Shown piece after piece: positions 20,956 through 32,307 of a stretch of DNA of 64,000 nucleotides. Numbering within the stretch: position 1 is the stretch's first letter; each line of letters starts with the position of its first letter. A program made the translations under genes and the position numbers. Below the pieces are notes generated by a model, which saw nothing but the letters and a program-made list of their open reading frames with translations, ran no database searches and was not told the origin of the DNA. Origin of the DNA: Setomelanomma holmii (taxonomy: Eukaryota > Ascomycota > Dothideomycetes > Pleosporales > Phaeosphaeriaceae); the NCBI GenBank assembly GCA_010015745.1, contig ML978159.1, forward strand, positions 124,001 through 188,000, read 5' to 3'.

Positions 20956-23177
20956 CTAGCATGACTGCTCATCGCCGGTATCTAGTGTGAGCTGAATGCC
21001 TCCTTCTGTGGTGACTGAGCTGACAATGTCTGAAAGCCTCAAGAGGGTATCCGTGAGAACACGCATGCCGTCTTTAGGCCGCGCTTTATCGCTGAGACTC
21101 AACGAATCCATGCCCAAATACTCGTCGTCCACAGCTTTGTAGCCTGCCATCTGACCATCTTCGGGAAAGAACGTAGAGATTGCTTCTTCCCAGCTTGCTT
21201 GGCGACCAACCGGCAGAGCCTCGAGTTCGGCAAGATGGGTAGCCCACTCGGTGTGACGGACAGTGAGCCCCCAAACTGGTCGTTTCTGTTGAGGATACCA
21301 CATGGCTGTGAGTTCAATCTTGTAGCATGTGTCCAGAATGCCGAACGAGTAGATGCTGTCAAGGCGGCCTGTGCAAAGGTGTTTCTTGATTGTCGGTGTT
21401 TGGTCCCAATCGGCGAAGCTCTCCGTGGACGAGGGCTTGTAATTTTTCTTCATCTTAATCCGCTCGGCGAACCCACTCAGTATTGGTGGTACGATCTTCG
21501 CAGCGACCGGAATCAATGACTCTAGAGCAAATTGCCACCCTCGGGACCTAATACGAGTTAGTCGGTGAAGTCGTTAGAGATTGGAGCATGAAACCCACTC
21601 TCCCAGCTCCAAGAGGTTAACGTCGATATTCTTGGTAGGACCAGTTTTGCCCGCTCCTAGCTTGTAGAATCTAGGCGTGCCCTTCTCGTAATGGCCTTCC
21701 TCATCCTCCGTCCAGTCTACCTGGATCACAAACATACTTGAGGGAGGCGATGGAACTTTCTCGTTGGTCACATATGTCTGGTTGAGAGGTGTAGGTCGAC
21801 CAGCGTGACGGACAGGCGCCTGAGCTTCCACAATTCTACTGTCTGGGTCACGGAACACCCAAGACCCGCGAAATATAGGACGAGTGTCCTTTAAAAACTT
21901 GGGGGTGTAGCCGAAATACTCAGCAGATTTGATAGGATTCAGGAAATCTGTCGACGCCATTAGTCGGAGGAGGATGCGGTAACCGAAGTCATCAATCGCC
22001 AGCCTGTATCTGTCAGTACGAATAACAGAGTTGTGAGAGCAACAAACCATTTCTTGATATCGATCTCTACTTTGGTGTTGATGTTGTTCAGGAAATCTTT
22101 TCTGTTGAAGGTTTGTCCAATCTTGTCGCCTTGTACGTGCTTAGAACTCAGTGCAACACATCCCAAACGCACCGCAAAGTCGTAAGCGCCCTTCCTTGTT
22201 CTGACGTTGTCGAGTGCCAGCTTTAGGGAATATCGGAGTCCAGATAGCTTTGTAGCATCAAGACCTTCCTGTCGATACGTGCCAGGCTCATCCATCAAAC
22301 CTGAGGGGAGGAGGCGTGGGACAACGTTGTCGACGTGATTCGGCCACCAGGACTCGTCTTGTTGGAGCTCAACGTCAATTCCTTCTCGCTCGTCGAGAAT
22401 GACGTTATGCGCGTGCTGGACGCCAGATGCATCTGCGCGTACTCGATCAATCATCGTGTTCAGTCGTTCTTCAGCGTCCTGGACGTTGTATTTGTGGTAT
22501 CCCACAATCTCGATCTGCCAGACCCCACCGTGACTTGGCAGCAGACTGATATAGACTTCAAGATGCATGCGAAGGGCGTTAAGAGCTTCGAGCTTGTTCC
22601 CAAAGGCGTCTCTGGGCGTGATGGACTGGTTGACGAGGTCTTCCGGCCATTGGACAATGACCTTTCCAAAACATCATTACTGCATTCTAGGAAATTGGCG
22701 TTAGAAAATACATACCTCTTGCTTGGGTAGTTCGCCTAGTTCATTTGGGCCAATGGGACCTGTGTACTTCTGCTTGCGGTCGACCTCCAGCTCTTCGACC
22801 GTGTCATAGTACCATTTCAAGTATTCCCATGCTGATATCTTCGCCCAAGCTGAGGCTCCGATGGACTTCTTTTGGGCGTTGGATATCCATTCATTGACGT
22901 AACGGGTGGCTTTGTCGACCGCGGGACCCGAGCCGAAGAGTTCGAAGGATGTGATCTTGGTCAGATCCCAGCGCAGGACGATATCGCAATTGGTCTTGAT
23001 TTTGACGTCATTGATGAGGATGTCGCGTTCTCTCCCAAGCGTCTGCCGCTGATACTCACGCGGTACGGGAATGACTTTGTTTGGTTTCTTGCCGATCAAG
23101 GCGCTCCGATCGACGACAGGTGCCGGCGGTGGAGGGTCCCAAATGGATGGGTGCTTCGAGGTGGATCGTTGCTGCAT
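20956..23177 (-). CDS. Conserved fungal protein of unknown function (four exons)
   Basis: Exons 23177-22716, 22661-22048, 22003-21599 and 21547-20956 join in frame through consensus splice sites, giving 690 aa. Visible features are a proline-rich start (SIWDPPPPAPVVDRS), then a strongly conserved-looking block (YQRQTLGRERDILINDVKIK, TNCDIVLRWDLTKITSFELF) that resembles a KH-like or RNA-binding fold only loosely. Next come WEYLKWYYDTVEELEVDRKQ, a mid section with WWPNHVDNVVPRLLPSG, and a C-terminal domain with YKIELTAMWYPQQKRPVWGL. I associate this arrangement with a fungal domain of unknown function (DUF7905-like), but I cannot verify that. There are no signal peptide or membrane segments. 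The frame is open upstream to about 23316 without an ATG, so a small 5' exon (for example the ATG near 23350) is possible. No function is assigned. Confidence 0.75.
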
Positions 23178-24110
23178 CTTGAAGTCGGGCGGTGAGGGAG
23201 ATCTGGAAGGGTCGAAGCCAGACTGTTGTTCAGCAGTGTTGACTGCCAAGAGAGGCAACTGCGTTTGGTTGCTATGCAAAGTCGCGGTGACCACGAGTTG
23301 GGGAAGAGCGCACGATTAGGTGACGTAAAACTAATTTCACCTTGACGTTGAATGACATGGTGAAGCTCATCCTGGTGAACGACAATCCTGCTTCACTATT
23401 TGACAATGAAGGAGCATAGACTGCTGCTTAAGGATGATAGACAAGGAAGTAGATGCGAATCGTGGGAAGTTGAAATGGGACTCGACACGTGGACTGACAG
23501 AATATGGCAGAGTTGCTGAAAGATAGTACTATATCGAGCCGAACAAATGCTGGACACTGGAACAGTCACATCGAAGCGATGCCATAGCGCGAAAGTGACT
23601 TGTCTCCCCCACCTACTGAATCTCCATCTCATAGCACTGCACGTATAGTGTGCTGCGCGACTTACAAGACTAGAGTCTACATGATGAAGGGTTTACCAGG
23701 TTTCATACAAGCAGAACGCATTGTAAGATTGTATTGCGTCTCGTCGTCATCGCGGCTTCGTTGGTTTCACGGGTAGCAACGTGCTGAAAATGCAGCATAC
23801 TCAAGACAGACTGCGGACGCTTGATGCAGCGTTTCAATGTAGGGCTTGAGTGTGCAGGTATCGGGTGTCAAGGTAGGAGGAGAGGTCAGTAATGACACCT
23901 GCAGAGCTGTGAGAGGGTTGGCACGTGACGCGGAAGTGTGATCGCGCTCCGCTCCGACCGGATTTCGTGAACATCAAGACGAAGAGCATCACGAAATAAC
24001 CAGCAAACACAGAGTCATTGGTGCTAGCCATACACGCGAGCTAGCTTGCAAACACTCTTTTTTTTTCAGCCGGCTCCTTAATTGCCGCACCGAATCCGCC
24101 CCCCTGCGCA
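23178..24110. other. Divergent intergenic region
   Basis: It lies between the unknown gene (minus) and the uL23m gene (plus) and should hold both promoters and possibly a short upstream exon of the former. No ORF with recognisable content is present. A T-rich run (CTTTTTTTTTTC) occurs at about 24057-24068, shortly before the ribosomal protein start. Confidence 0.45.
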
Positions 24111-24827
24111 ATGGACGCAATACCCATCACGAAGAAGCTCATCGCTTTTGGAAGCAAGAAGATCTACCTGTATGCATGTTGACAGCGCTGCAGAGGGGCA
24201 TACTGACGGATCGTCTGCAGACCGAAGTTCACAGTAGCATTCATTCGCACACCGAGCCTCTCCCCATACCACGCGCGCTTCCTCGTTCCACTCGACTTCT
24301 CAAAGTACGACCTCCGCGACTACCTATACCACGCCTACAATGTCAGATGTTTCAACATCCGCTCGTACGTCAAACAAATGCCGGTGCGCGACACACAAGC
24401 ACAGCCGCGGCATTGGTTCCGACCAGAGTCGAAGAAGTACATGACGGTCGAGATGGAGCAGCCGTTCGTATGGCCCGAAGAACCCATCCTAGCACCATGG
24501 GGCAAGGAGGAGAAGCAGAAGGAAGAGGACGATGCTGTCAAGGCTAGTGGAGCACAAGATGCCAATCAGCAAAGAGTAGCTGCAAGGAAGCTGAGGGAGC
24601 AGGTGGAGAAGCTGTTCAAGAAGGAGGAGGATCATACAGACCGGCTGATCGAGAAGAAGAAGAAAGAAGGCATAGAACTCAGTGCTGACGAGCAGAAGGT
24701 GGAGGGGAAGAGGTTACGAAGAGAGAGGCAGCTACAGGCAATGTCGAGATTACAGCTCTGGGAAGAGAAGCGGACGGCGAAGGTGGTGGAGAGCGACAAT
24801 CGGAGTAAATATACGATCAAGGCATGA
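24111..24827 (+). CDS. MRP20: Mitochondrial large-subunit ribosomal protein uL23m
   Basis: Component of the mitochondrial ribosome near the peptide exit tunnel. Exon 1 (24111-24169) encodes MDAIPITKKLIAFGSKKIYL. A 51 nt intron leads to exon 2 (24221-24827), giving 221 aa. The uL23 signature is PKFTVAFIRTPSLSPYHARF, FLVPLDFSKYDLRDYLYHAY and VRCFNIRSYVKQMPV (residues about 20-75), where DLRDYL-HAYNV is the conserved helix-strand element. The rest is a charged, Lys/Glu-rich mitochondria-specific C-terminal extension (about 110-215) predicted to be coiled coil. The short first exon fixes the start; without it the conserved FTV strand would lack its first residues. No cleavable presequence is obvious, as in other fungal uL23m proteins. 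Confidence 0.9.
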
Positions 24828-25433
24828 TTTTAGGTCAAGCTATGATGTACGTACACCCTGTAGTATATGTTCGAGAACAAGAACAAGATCATTTGCACGC
24901 TGTAGCATAATTACTATGTCATCAGTCGACTTGGGCGAAATGCGGCGGTACATGCTGAATTGGCATACGACTTCCGCTAATACCTTCGGCTTATGGTCGT
25001 GCTGTCCCATCTTGGTGGAGGTCCCATCAGCATCCCAATTCGGATGCTTCAGACTCGAGCTTCGTTCCAACTCTTCCCATCCCATTCCCCCACAGCCTGA
25101 CAATTCCACAATTTTTGATCTGAAGGTTACTCACTAGCTACTGTCTTACAACTTTTCCCCGACCATGGCTCCTGCAACACAGCCGATCTCGTCCGACGCG
25201 AGGGTGCGTTTCACATCACCGCGAGCCAATAGCCAACCTTCACCGATCGTCGAGTCCTTCGAAGATCTTTGCTAGGGGCGTGGGGCGGACGTATCACAGC
25301 CTTAACGCACGAGGCTGAGCGTGGGTGGCGGAGGCGCATGCATGCATCTGTCACTGAGCTGGCGTACATCACAAATCGCCCGCGCGTTCCCATTTATCTC
25401 TGTTCATGCTATTTCCAACATTCTCAAGCGAAA
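24828..25433. other. Intergenic with a 35-codon orphan ORF
   Basis: It contains the uL23m 3' flank and an ATG frame at 25165-25272 (starts MAPATQPISSDARV, 35 codons). This could be the first exon of a gene truncated by the decay of the region to its right, or chance. The minus-strand frame 24840-25109 (89 codons) has no recognisable content. Confidence 0.35.
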
Positions 25434-26750
25434 ATGTCATTCGGATTCTCAGTCGGCGACTTCATCGTGGTTGGGAAACTCATCGGTGAGATCACCACCT
25501 CTCTTCAGAGTCTCGGCGGAGCGAGGACAGATTACCAGCAGCTCATTCGAGAGCCTTAGTCCCTCAAAGCAGCCTTGGAACATCTTGACCGACTCCACTC
25601 CGGACCCGCACCTTCTCAGACTTTGATCGCGGTCGAGTGCACCGCACCCAGTTGTCGATATCCTTTGGAAGACTTCTTAGCGAAGGCTGAGAAGTACAAC
25701 AAATCCTTGGGCGTCTGGAGTCGTGCAAGCGGTGTTAGAACAGTGACTGATAAGCTACGGTGGTCATTCGGACGCAATGATGAAGTCAGACGACTGCAGA
25801 CATATCTCAATGTCCACATTGGCACTATCAATATTCTCCTCGCAGAGCATGGGCTCGAGCAAATGAAATTGAACGACAAAATTGCAGACGCCCATGCACA
25901 ACACGTTCGCCAGCAACTCGATAACACGAACGGCCTTCTTGGAAATCTCAACAAGGACTCGTTAGCACAATCACAACTACTTCTGCGGCGTTAATTCTAT
26001 GCTTGGAGGTCTGTACTCGTTGGTTTGTGGTGATATGAGAACATCCTTGCAGCACTTTTGCCAAGTCGTCAATCAGGTCTGGTAAGTAGATTCAGCAAGG
26101 TCCTGTGGATGGTATTACTGACTGTGTATCTCATAGTGTATCTACACAGCAGGTTTACACGGTGGTACTTGAGAGTCGCAACAGCATGGACAACCTCGAT
26201 ACTCGATGGACCTAATTCCAGACGTGTGTCAAGATTGAAGACGCGTTAGGTCTGTCATTCACTATGCCGGCCGAATGTGACTATAAGATGCTTTCTGTGA
26301 TCATTCAAAGACGTTTCGAAGTGGGCGTCGGGTCTGTTGACGTCCAAGCTGGCAACTACGAATTGGCCTTCACCAACAAGAGATCGACCTTGGTCACAGC
26401 CGAAACAGATCTGCTTCCCGGCACTGCTGTTACCATGGCAATCATCATAAGCACGTCTACTCCGAGCGACGCTGCGTGTCCAATGCCCAGATGTGGCTTA
26501 TCGAAGGCTACTGCGCTTCCCGGGGGAGCTCTCATCTGGTAAGTCTCGACAAGGCACTGCGTGGATTGAGTCTAAGTCAAAGTGTCACAGCCTCGATTGT
26601 GGAGTCAATTACAACCGGGCCAACAAGAAGCGACGTCGCCTTGAGGAAGTTTTCGATAATGCCGCATCATCCGATGAAATGTTTGAGGATCAGTCATCGC
26701 ACTGTGTGCTACGTGCACATGTTGTCAACACAAAAGTAGGCCGAAACTAG
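25434..26750 (+). pseudogene. Broken STAND-type N-terminal / ubiquitin-like domain protein
   Basis: The N-terminus MSFGFSVGDFIVVGKLIGEI and the block PLEDFLAKAEKYNKSLGVW with YLNVHIGTINILLAEHG are typical of a large fungal family related to the N-terminal regions of NACHT/NB-ARC proteins. The C-terminal part carries the ubiquitin-like segment (FTMPAECDYKMLSVIIQRRF, VQAGNYELAFTNK, LLPGTAVTMAIII) and CPMPRCG, in the usual order. Lesions are an in-frame TAG at 25557-25559 (LIREP-stop-SLKAAL, where relatives have Glu), a frameshift near 25994 (LLLRR-stop, with LGGLYSLVCGDM resuming in another frame), and frame changes after 26540. One intron (about 26081-26139) still looks spliceable. Intact relatives are thought to work in recognition or signalling, but their molecular role is unknown. 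Confidence 0.7.
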
Positions 26751-26871
26751 GAATTGACGATGCTGTAGAGCCCGCGGCAGTGCTACGGAATGTATGTTGG
26801 GCTGTAGATGATGGCAACTGTAAGTTACCCAGTTTATGTCCTCATCTCACGCTTACCTTATCATAGCTATC

Positions 26872-27186
26872 ATGACAAGGACCCGAGCAGCACTTCGACG
26901 CCTGGCCGGAGGGGTTGAACCCAGAATACAACCTGAGTATTATTCCATCTTCATAGGCGATCTTGGTCCAGAAGTAACCGGACTCGACCTCGCACAGCTT
27001 TTCCATAGCAAGTACTAGTCTGCTCAGTCGGCGAAGATTATAGCTGATCCCATTACTAAAATGTCGCGTGGCTATGGGGTCGTCGGTTTCACCAACTACG
27101 AGGACCATCACATGGCTCTTTGGGAAATGCAAGGCGTATACTGCGGTAATCGGCCCATGCGCATCTCTCACGTTGTCGCAGGATGA
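26872..27186 (+). pseudogene. Fragment of Nam8/Ngr1-type RRM gene with internal stop
   Basis: The translation SIFIGDLGPEVTGLDLAQLF, then SAKIIADPITKMSRGYGVVG, MALWEMQGVYCGNRPMRI, matches one RNA-recognition motif of the Nam8/Ngr1/TIA-1-like family (RNP2 FIGDLG, RNP1 RGYGVVGF). An in-frame TAG at 27016-27018 splits the domain, and TGA at 27184-27186 ends it just after the RRM. Flanking RRMs and the Q-rich tail of the full gene are missing, so this is a partial copy rather than the functional ortholog, which should exist elsewhere in the genome. Confidence 0.7.
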
Positions 27187-27825
27187 GAAATGTAGCTCCA
27201 GCATGAAATCCTCGGTCTTGTCAAATAGACTACCGGCCCACAATGAAACATATCTCGACCGCAGAAGCGCAATCCACTTCATCGAATGGAGATCACGCTT
27301 TCGATACAACTCAAAGCTGTTGAAAGTGCATTTACTAAACCCGGCATCCAGCTCAGGCAGCCCGTGTTATCAGAATCACTATTATCACCCCTCGACGCAT
27401 AATACGGAGCGAAAATGCTTTCCACTTCTTTCTTTTGACGAAAGCCACCTCGTTGTAGACGGACGAATGTCTCCCACACGTGGATTTGCCGAGCATACGA
27501 GATACAAACATCCTTCCATTAAATCTCAATTCATCCAAAACAGTGCGATAGAGCCGTCGATAACTTCAGAATAAAGACGTGAGACCTTTTCACCCCAAAA
27601 GTCAGGAAAAACTGTTCACATGCAGCGCGGTAGAGAAGAAACTCACCTTGCCGGTGACATGGCTCTTTCCATGACAGCTCTTCTCAAGATCGGAAGCTCT
27701 TCAAAGTACCAGCGGTACGTATACGGTCTGATATTGGCTTGAGAACCGCACTGCAGGCCGACTCTCCCTTCGGTGACATAAGCAAGGGAAGGCTTCGGTG
27801 TATGGACATGAGGCATACGATACTT

Positions 27826-27850
27826 CTGCTGTTGCTGTTGCTGTTGCTGG
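27826..27850. repeat. CTG/TTG trinucleotide microsatellite
   Basis: CTG, CTG, then alternating TTG/CTG units run for eight triplets (CTGCTGTTGCTGTTGCTG and onward). Read on the minus strand it encodes a short Gln tract. Confidence 0.8.
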
Positions 27851-28606
27851 TGATGGCGATGGTGCTGGTTGTGTATCATCTTATTGAGTGGAGACTGCAC
27901 AACACTTCGACAACAGGCTTGGGATGAAGTGACCTGTGAACGGAAAAAGCATTCGTGCACAGGGGAGGTTTCAGTCGAGCCTTTGTGACTTTGAAAAGCT
28001 CCGTCATCTCTGCGTTAAACGGTCATTGGAAGTCATTATGTATGGTATCGTTCTTTCTCGTGGTTTTACTCCAACAATACAGCACGATGATCTTAGGCCT
28101 CACGCAAGTTGCCAGCGGCACTGATGTAGACCCATCTCAATTGGCACAAGATAATTACTGCTTATACACATGTATGTCGTAGCAAATTCACGGTACTGAA
28201 ATTCGTGGTGCTGGAAACAGGTCTCTAAACCGCAATGGCGAACAGGTCAGTCCTTGCATGCAGGGCGTCGTACTTTCAAAAGCGAAAGATAACAGCACAA
28301 CTGGGCACCGTTATTAGAATCCGCGTAGTCGTTTCCCTCTGCGGCGCTGTATGGTTTCTCTTACCTAAGGGCGAGAACCAAGCGTGAGTGCATAGAGCTG
28401 TTCATGCATTAACCTCTACCTCTGCCTTCCACCTCCCCAGCGCAGCCTTATATCTCAATACAAGCCACCACATCGCTTTCTGTTCGCCTTATCGACCAAC
28501 AACAGGTTGAAATCAAGGTTAGCTCAATATCAGCAGTGATATGCACTGGCCACATTGCCTTCATCGGCCTTGTGCCGTGGTAAACTGGATGGTAGCGATA
28601 CAATAT

Positions 28607-28703
28607 CCTACAGTAGCAGTCTTTCCTAGGACTGCAATGAACGGGTGGTTTTCTACAAAATCTTACAGTAGCAGTCTTTCGTAAAAGGACAATGAACGGG
28701 CAT
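28607..28703. repeat. Imperfect 42 bp direct repeat
   Basis: Copy 1 (28607-28648) and copy 2 (28662-28703) share TACAGTAGCAGTCTTTC and CAATGAACGGG, with differences in the middle (CCTAGGACTG against GTAAAAGGA). The offset is 55 bp. No flanking ORF. Confidence 0.7.
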
Positions 28704-29395
28704 TTCCCCGAAGATCACAGATTAGGATCGGCGATGCTTCACAGCATGGATTTATCCAGGACTAGGAAGTGACAAAGGTAGTTATTGAAAGCATGTGAGT
28801 CTTACTGGACGCCATTGCACTCCCTGACGGCTTGTGCGCATGGCAGAAGGGAGCCAAATGAGGTGTTGTCCAGATCACACTCATTGAGGCGCCAACATAC
28901 ATACAACACCGCAGCAGGCCTTGATCACACAGTCTCGAGGCAACGTGATTCTCCAGCAAGTCCCTTACTGCTATTTCAGCAGGAGCTGTCACTTGGAAAA
29001 TCTAAAGGAGACAGAGGACGTATCAATCTCAAGCGGACATCACGAACAGGAAACTCACACAACCTTGACTAGCTGTACAAGCCGTCCTACCTACACAGCA
29101 AATATCCCGCGTCCCAATGCTCCATTATTGCCAGCAGCTGGAGACAATCGACGCCTCTGCGAACGTGATGCTACACCATCACGTCTCTTCCGCCACTGCG
29201 CACCGCCACAATTTCATATGCAAGACTCGCCATCCATCGAGCTCGACAAACAACAGCTCACCACATCACGAGAGCCTCCTCTACTTGAACACGTGCATCT
29301 AGCGACGAGAAGAAGCGACCAGAAACCTGCATGATGCACAAACTGTCGTTGGGAAGTGCAGGGCAGAAGTCGCACTTTGAGTCCTCCTCCGCAGA

Positions 29396-30578
29396 TCAGA
29401 TCTTCACAAGGCTCGTTCGCCCTGCACGGCTGCGGGCGACACCACCTCCGAGGGGCTGTCTTGTTATCGGTGAGGCTTGGTATGGAGGACCAGGCTCTAC
29501 ATTGAGGAAGCCGTTCTGGCGCGTACCTCCGAGGACAGGTAATCGGCTGCGATGAGATTGAGACGGCGTCCCAGTTGGGGCAGATGCTGGAAGATGTCAG
29601 CCAGGTGTCTCTCGCAGTCGTGAAGTTGCCCTTACCGCCAGTTGCCGTCCTGCGACCAAAGCCCCGGCCTTGCAGGTGAGAGGCATAGTTGGGCCCCAGT
29701 CCAATTCCTCCTTGCTGCTGTCCGCCACTTTCAGAGCTCCTACTGTCTGCTCTGTTATGTGTCTTGCCATTACCATGCTGCTGACTCATGCCCATTGACG
29801 CAAAGCTCGCGGAACCCGTCCGTGTTCCGGGTAGTCTGTCAATGAAGCGGTCGCCACGGGCGGTGTGAACAGCCATCTCGGCTTCATCGCCAGCAGCATT
29901 GGCAACTTGGGATGCCATGACTTGTGCCTTCAGCGACTGGTACATCTTTGTGACATGTTGCTGTGCTCTGCACTTTTCTTTGAAGCAATCAGCAAGATCA
30001 TGGTTCTTCTTTTCGAGTTCGGTGTGCTCGGCGTGCATTACTGCTTGAATATCAGTATCGCCTACGACAAGCATTCAGCCCGAAGTGCACACCTTGCATC
30101 TTATCCTGGAGCGCTTTGATCTGAGAGTTCGCATCATGTATCAGCTGATCCATCTGCTGGCTGAGCGTATTGTACTTCTCAGTCAAGCCCTTCGCGAGGT
30201 GTTCCTGGTAGATGATTTCTTGAGAAGTTTGGTAGCTGTGGAATGCCAAACCGCGACTGGCACACTCCATAATGATTGTAGGACTCAGGCCGCTGAGCAC
30301 GCTGGTCTTGTAGTCCTCAGAAGGATTCAGTCCAGCAGCGACAACATCGTCCGGATTGTGCAGCGGTGCACCGCATGCTGGACACGTTCGATGCGCATTC
30401 GTTGACCTTGAAAGTCCGGTCTGGTCCGCACAATCAGAGCAAAAGACATGACTATGTAAGTCAGCACTGTCCGCTACAATGAAGGCAATGGGGAGACCAA
30501 CCTGCAGGTGGTGACGACTGCGCGGTCATGGAGCTGAGATCTGCACTTCAAGTCGTTGCAGCGCAACATGAACTCCAT
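29396..30578 (-). CDS. HEI10: HEI10/CCNB1IP1-type meiotic RING E3 ligase
   Basis: Member of the Zip3/HEI10 RING family that marks and stabilises crossover intermediates on the synaptonemal complex as a SUMO or ubiquitin ligase. Exons 30578-30502, 30451-30093, 30043-29636 and 29586-29396 give 344 aa. The RING is assembled across the first intron: CNDLKCRSQLHDRAVVTTC, then SHVFCSDCADQTGL, then CPACGAPL. After it come DDVVAAGLNPSEDYKTSVLS and GLSPTIIMECASRGLAFHSY, closely matching HEI10 in order and spacing, then a long coiled coil (about 110-190; HLAKGLTEKYNTLSQQMDQL). The Ser/Gly/Gln-rich tail ends SRAGRTSLVKI. All introns are 49-50 nt. The last exon is in a different frame from the long ORF that reads through intron 3, so uncorrected ORF calls give a false C-terminus. 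It lies 261 bp downstream of RXT2 on the same strand. Confidence 0.9.
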
Positions 30579-30839
30579 TTCGCGACGCCTGAGGCGAGGT
30601 GAGGTGGAAGTGTGCAGACTTCAGCTTTGGTGTGGAAGGCGCAACTGGCTGCGAGCTTGTCGCCTCAACACGTAAGCCATTGTAGAGGGAAGGAACGATG
30701 GGTTTGGTTTGCATGATCGTGGAAAAAGCGATCGGTTCATTCGACCTTGGTATCATAATGTCTTGCGAAGTGTATGCGGCGAAAAGCAAAATCGCAACGC
30801 TCGGTGCTTGCATCTTGCTGAAGCTTTGGAAAGCCGAAG

Positions 30840-32307
30840 CTACCGGTCTTCCTTGTCGGGCTTCCTCCGCTGTCGTGTGCTCTTCTTCCCAGCGACCGCC
30901 GTCTCATCGTCTTCTTCGTCCCGACCTTTGGCTAGGTCCTGATCAAGGTTCCACTCTTCATTGTCATACCAGTCTTCGCCATCGCTCATCTCTCCCACGT
31001 GGCCTTCAGCTTTTGACCATTTGTAGACATCCTGCCTCATGCGGTCGGCTTGCGACAGCCCTCGGTATAGATCTGCCGTCGCCCTCGCTACCTCTTCCTG
31101 CTTCTGCACGTATGCTATGAGTAGCATGCGAGTCTCTTCCGCCTCATGCTGTGGCAGACCCAAATCACGATCTGGTAATGAATCGACGGAAAACGTGAAA
31201 ATTGGGTGGACAGTGTTGACGCCGCTGGAAGGAGATTGTGGTGGGGAGGGTGTCGAAGCCGCTTGTGCCCTGGCGCGGGTCGTCATGCGGTGCGCTGTCT
31301 GCTGCGAGGCGGCGTCAGACGCATCCTCTGCCCCGTCCCCGATCTCTTCGCCCTTCTCCACGTCTGCGTCATGCGATGTTCCGTTCGTTACCGGCTCCGT
31401 GCCATTGGTGATTTCTGAGCCGACCTGCCCATTTGTTCTGTTTCTTTGTGCTCCGTTGACATGCTCCGCATCCTCCATATCGACATCTTGGTCACTGACT
31501 GTGCGATCTTGTCCATCAGCATCGTCTGCTATTGTATCGTCCACATTCTCATCCCGCCTTGTCGCCCCGTTTGACCACTGATCGTGGAATGGCGCATTGC
31601 TCATAGCTGCTAGCGCTGATGGCGCGAACGATGAGTCTCCAAGCAGTTTCACGAATAATGTCTTTGCCCGCGCGATTGTGATTTGTTCCTTGCGTGATAG
31701 CGCTCCAGCTTCGTTCGCCAGGTCTGTGAGATGTGTCGATGTGTACGCTAAATTCAGAGCTGGGTGGTTTGGAAGGTCGGCGGCGGATGTCAAGGGTGTG
31801 AGAAGGTCTGTTGTTCAATCAGTGCTTAATGCCCTACATCATCATAGAGAGAATCCGTACTTTGGAGTTGTGTGGTGGCATAAGGATTTTCTTCTACCGC
31901 CTCGAGATCGTCCTCATCCTCGTATTCGTCGTCGTTTTCGACAATGTCGCCGTCTGGATCGAAGCGTGGCGGATTGCGCTCTAGAATGTACCTTTTGTAA
32001 CCGGCGTGTTGTATCTGCTATGAAACGTCAGAGCCATAATAGCAAGCGGCGCAAGAGCTTCCAACAAACCTTCTTGTATGGTCGAGGATCTAAGAGGAAG
32101 TCGGGGTCACTGCCGCGCGCGTAATGGACCTTGCGCCGCAGGTCTTGCTTGTTCTCGTCGAGTTGCGACTCTCCGTCGTCCGTGTCCGCTGTCTGGGTTA
32201 ACTGGGTCGCATTGACGATATCAGGTTTTCTTACCGTCGTTTCTGCGCAAGAGCTTCCGCTTCATGCCAAATATGGTGTCTATTATTTGTTGCTGTTGGC
32301 TAGCCAT
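30840..32307 (-). CDS. RXT2: Rpd3L histone deacetylase complex subunit Rxt2
   Basis: Nuclear subunit of the large Rpd3 histone deacetylase corepressor. Exons 32307-32235, 32188-32070, 32017-31861 and 31807-30840 give 438 aa. The N-terminus is MASQQQQIIDTIFGMKRKLL. The Rxt2 N-terminal domain includes IQHAGYKRYILERNPPRFD, an acidic DDEYEDEDD run, ENPYATTQLQ and, across the third intron, LLTPLTSAADLPNHPALNLA. The middle is acidic and low complexity; a second conserved block is HPIFTFSVDSLPDRDLGLPQ with ETRMLLIAYVQKQEEVARAT, and the C-terminus is basic. The second acceptor (32017, or 3 nt later) and the first acceptor (32188) were chosen to keep frame. It is divergent from TRAPPC11. Confidence 0.85.

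Larger units (their letters stand above)
27187..29395. other. Intergenic region rich in small repeats
   Basis: No convincing gene. It holds a CTG/TTG microsatellite (27826-27850) and an imperfect 42 bp direct repeat (28607-28703). A minus-strand frame at 27643-27960 reads through the microsatellite as poly-Gln and has no other recognisable content. The right end should contain the HEI10 3' UTR. Confidence 0.45.

Noticed and set aside
27643..27960. Minus-strand poly-Gln ORF (105 codons)
   Set aside because: The Gln tract is just the CTG/TTG microsatellite; nothing else in the translation is recognisable.
31039..31581. Plus-strand 180-codon ORF
   Set aside because: Antisense to the acidic middle of RXT2, whose minus-strand exon is well supported.
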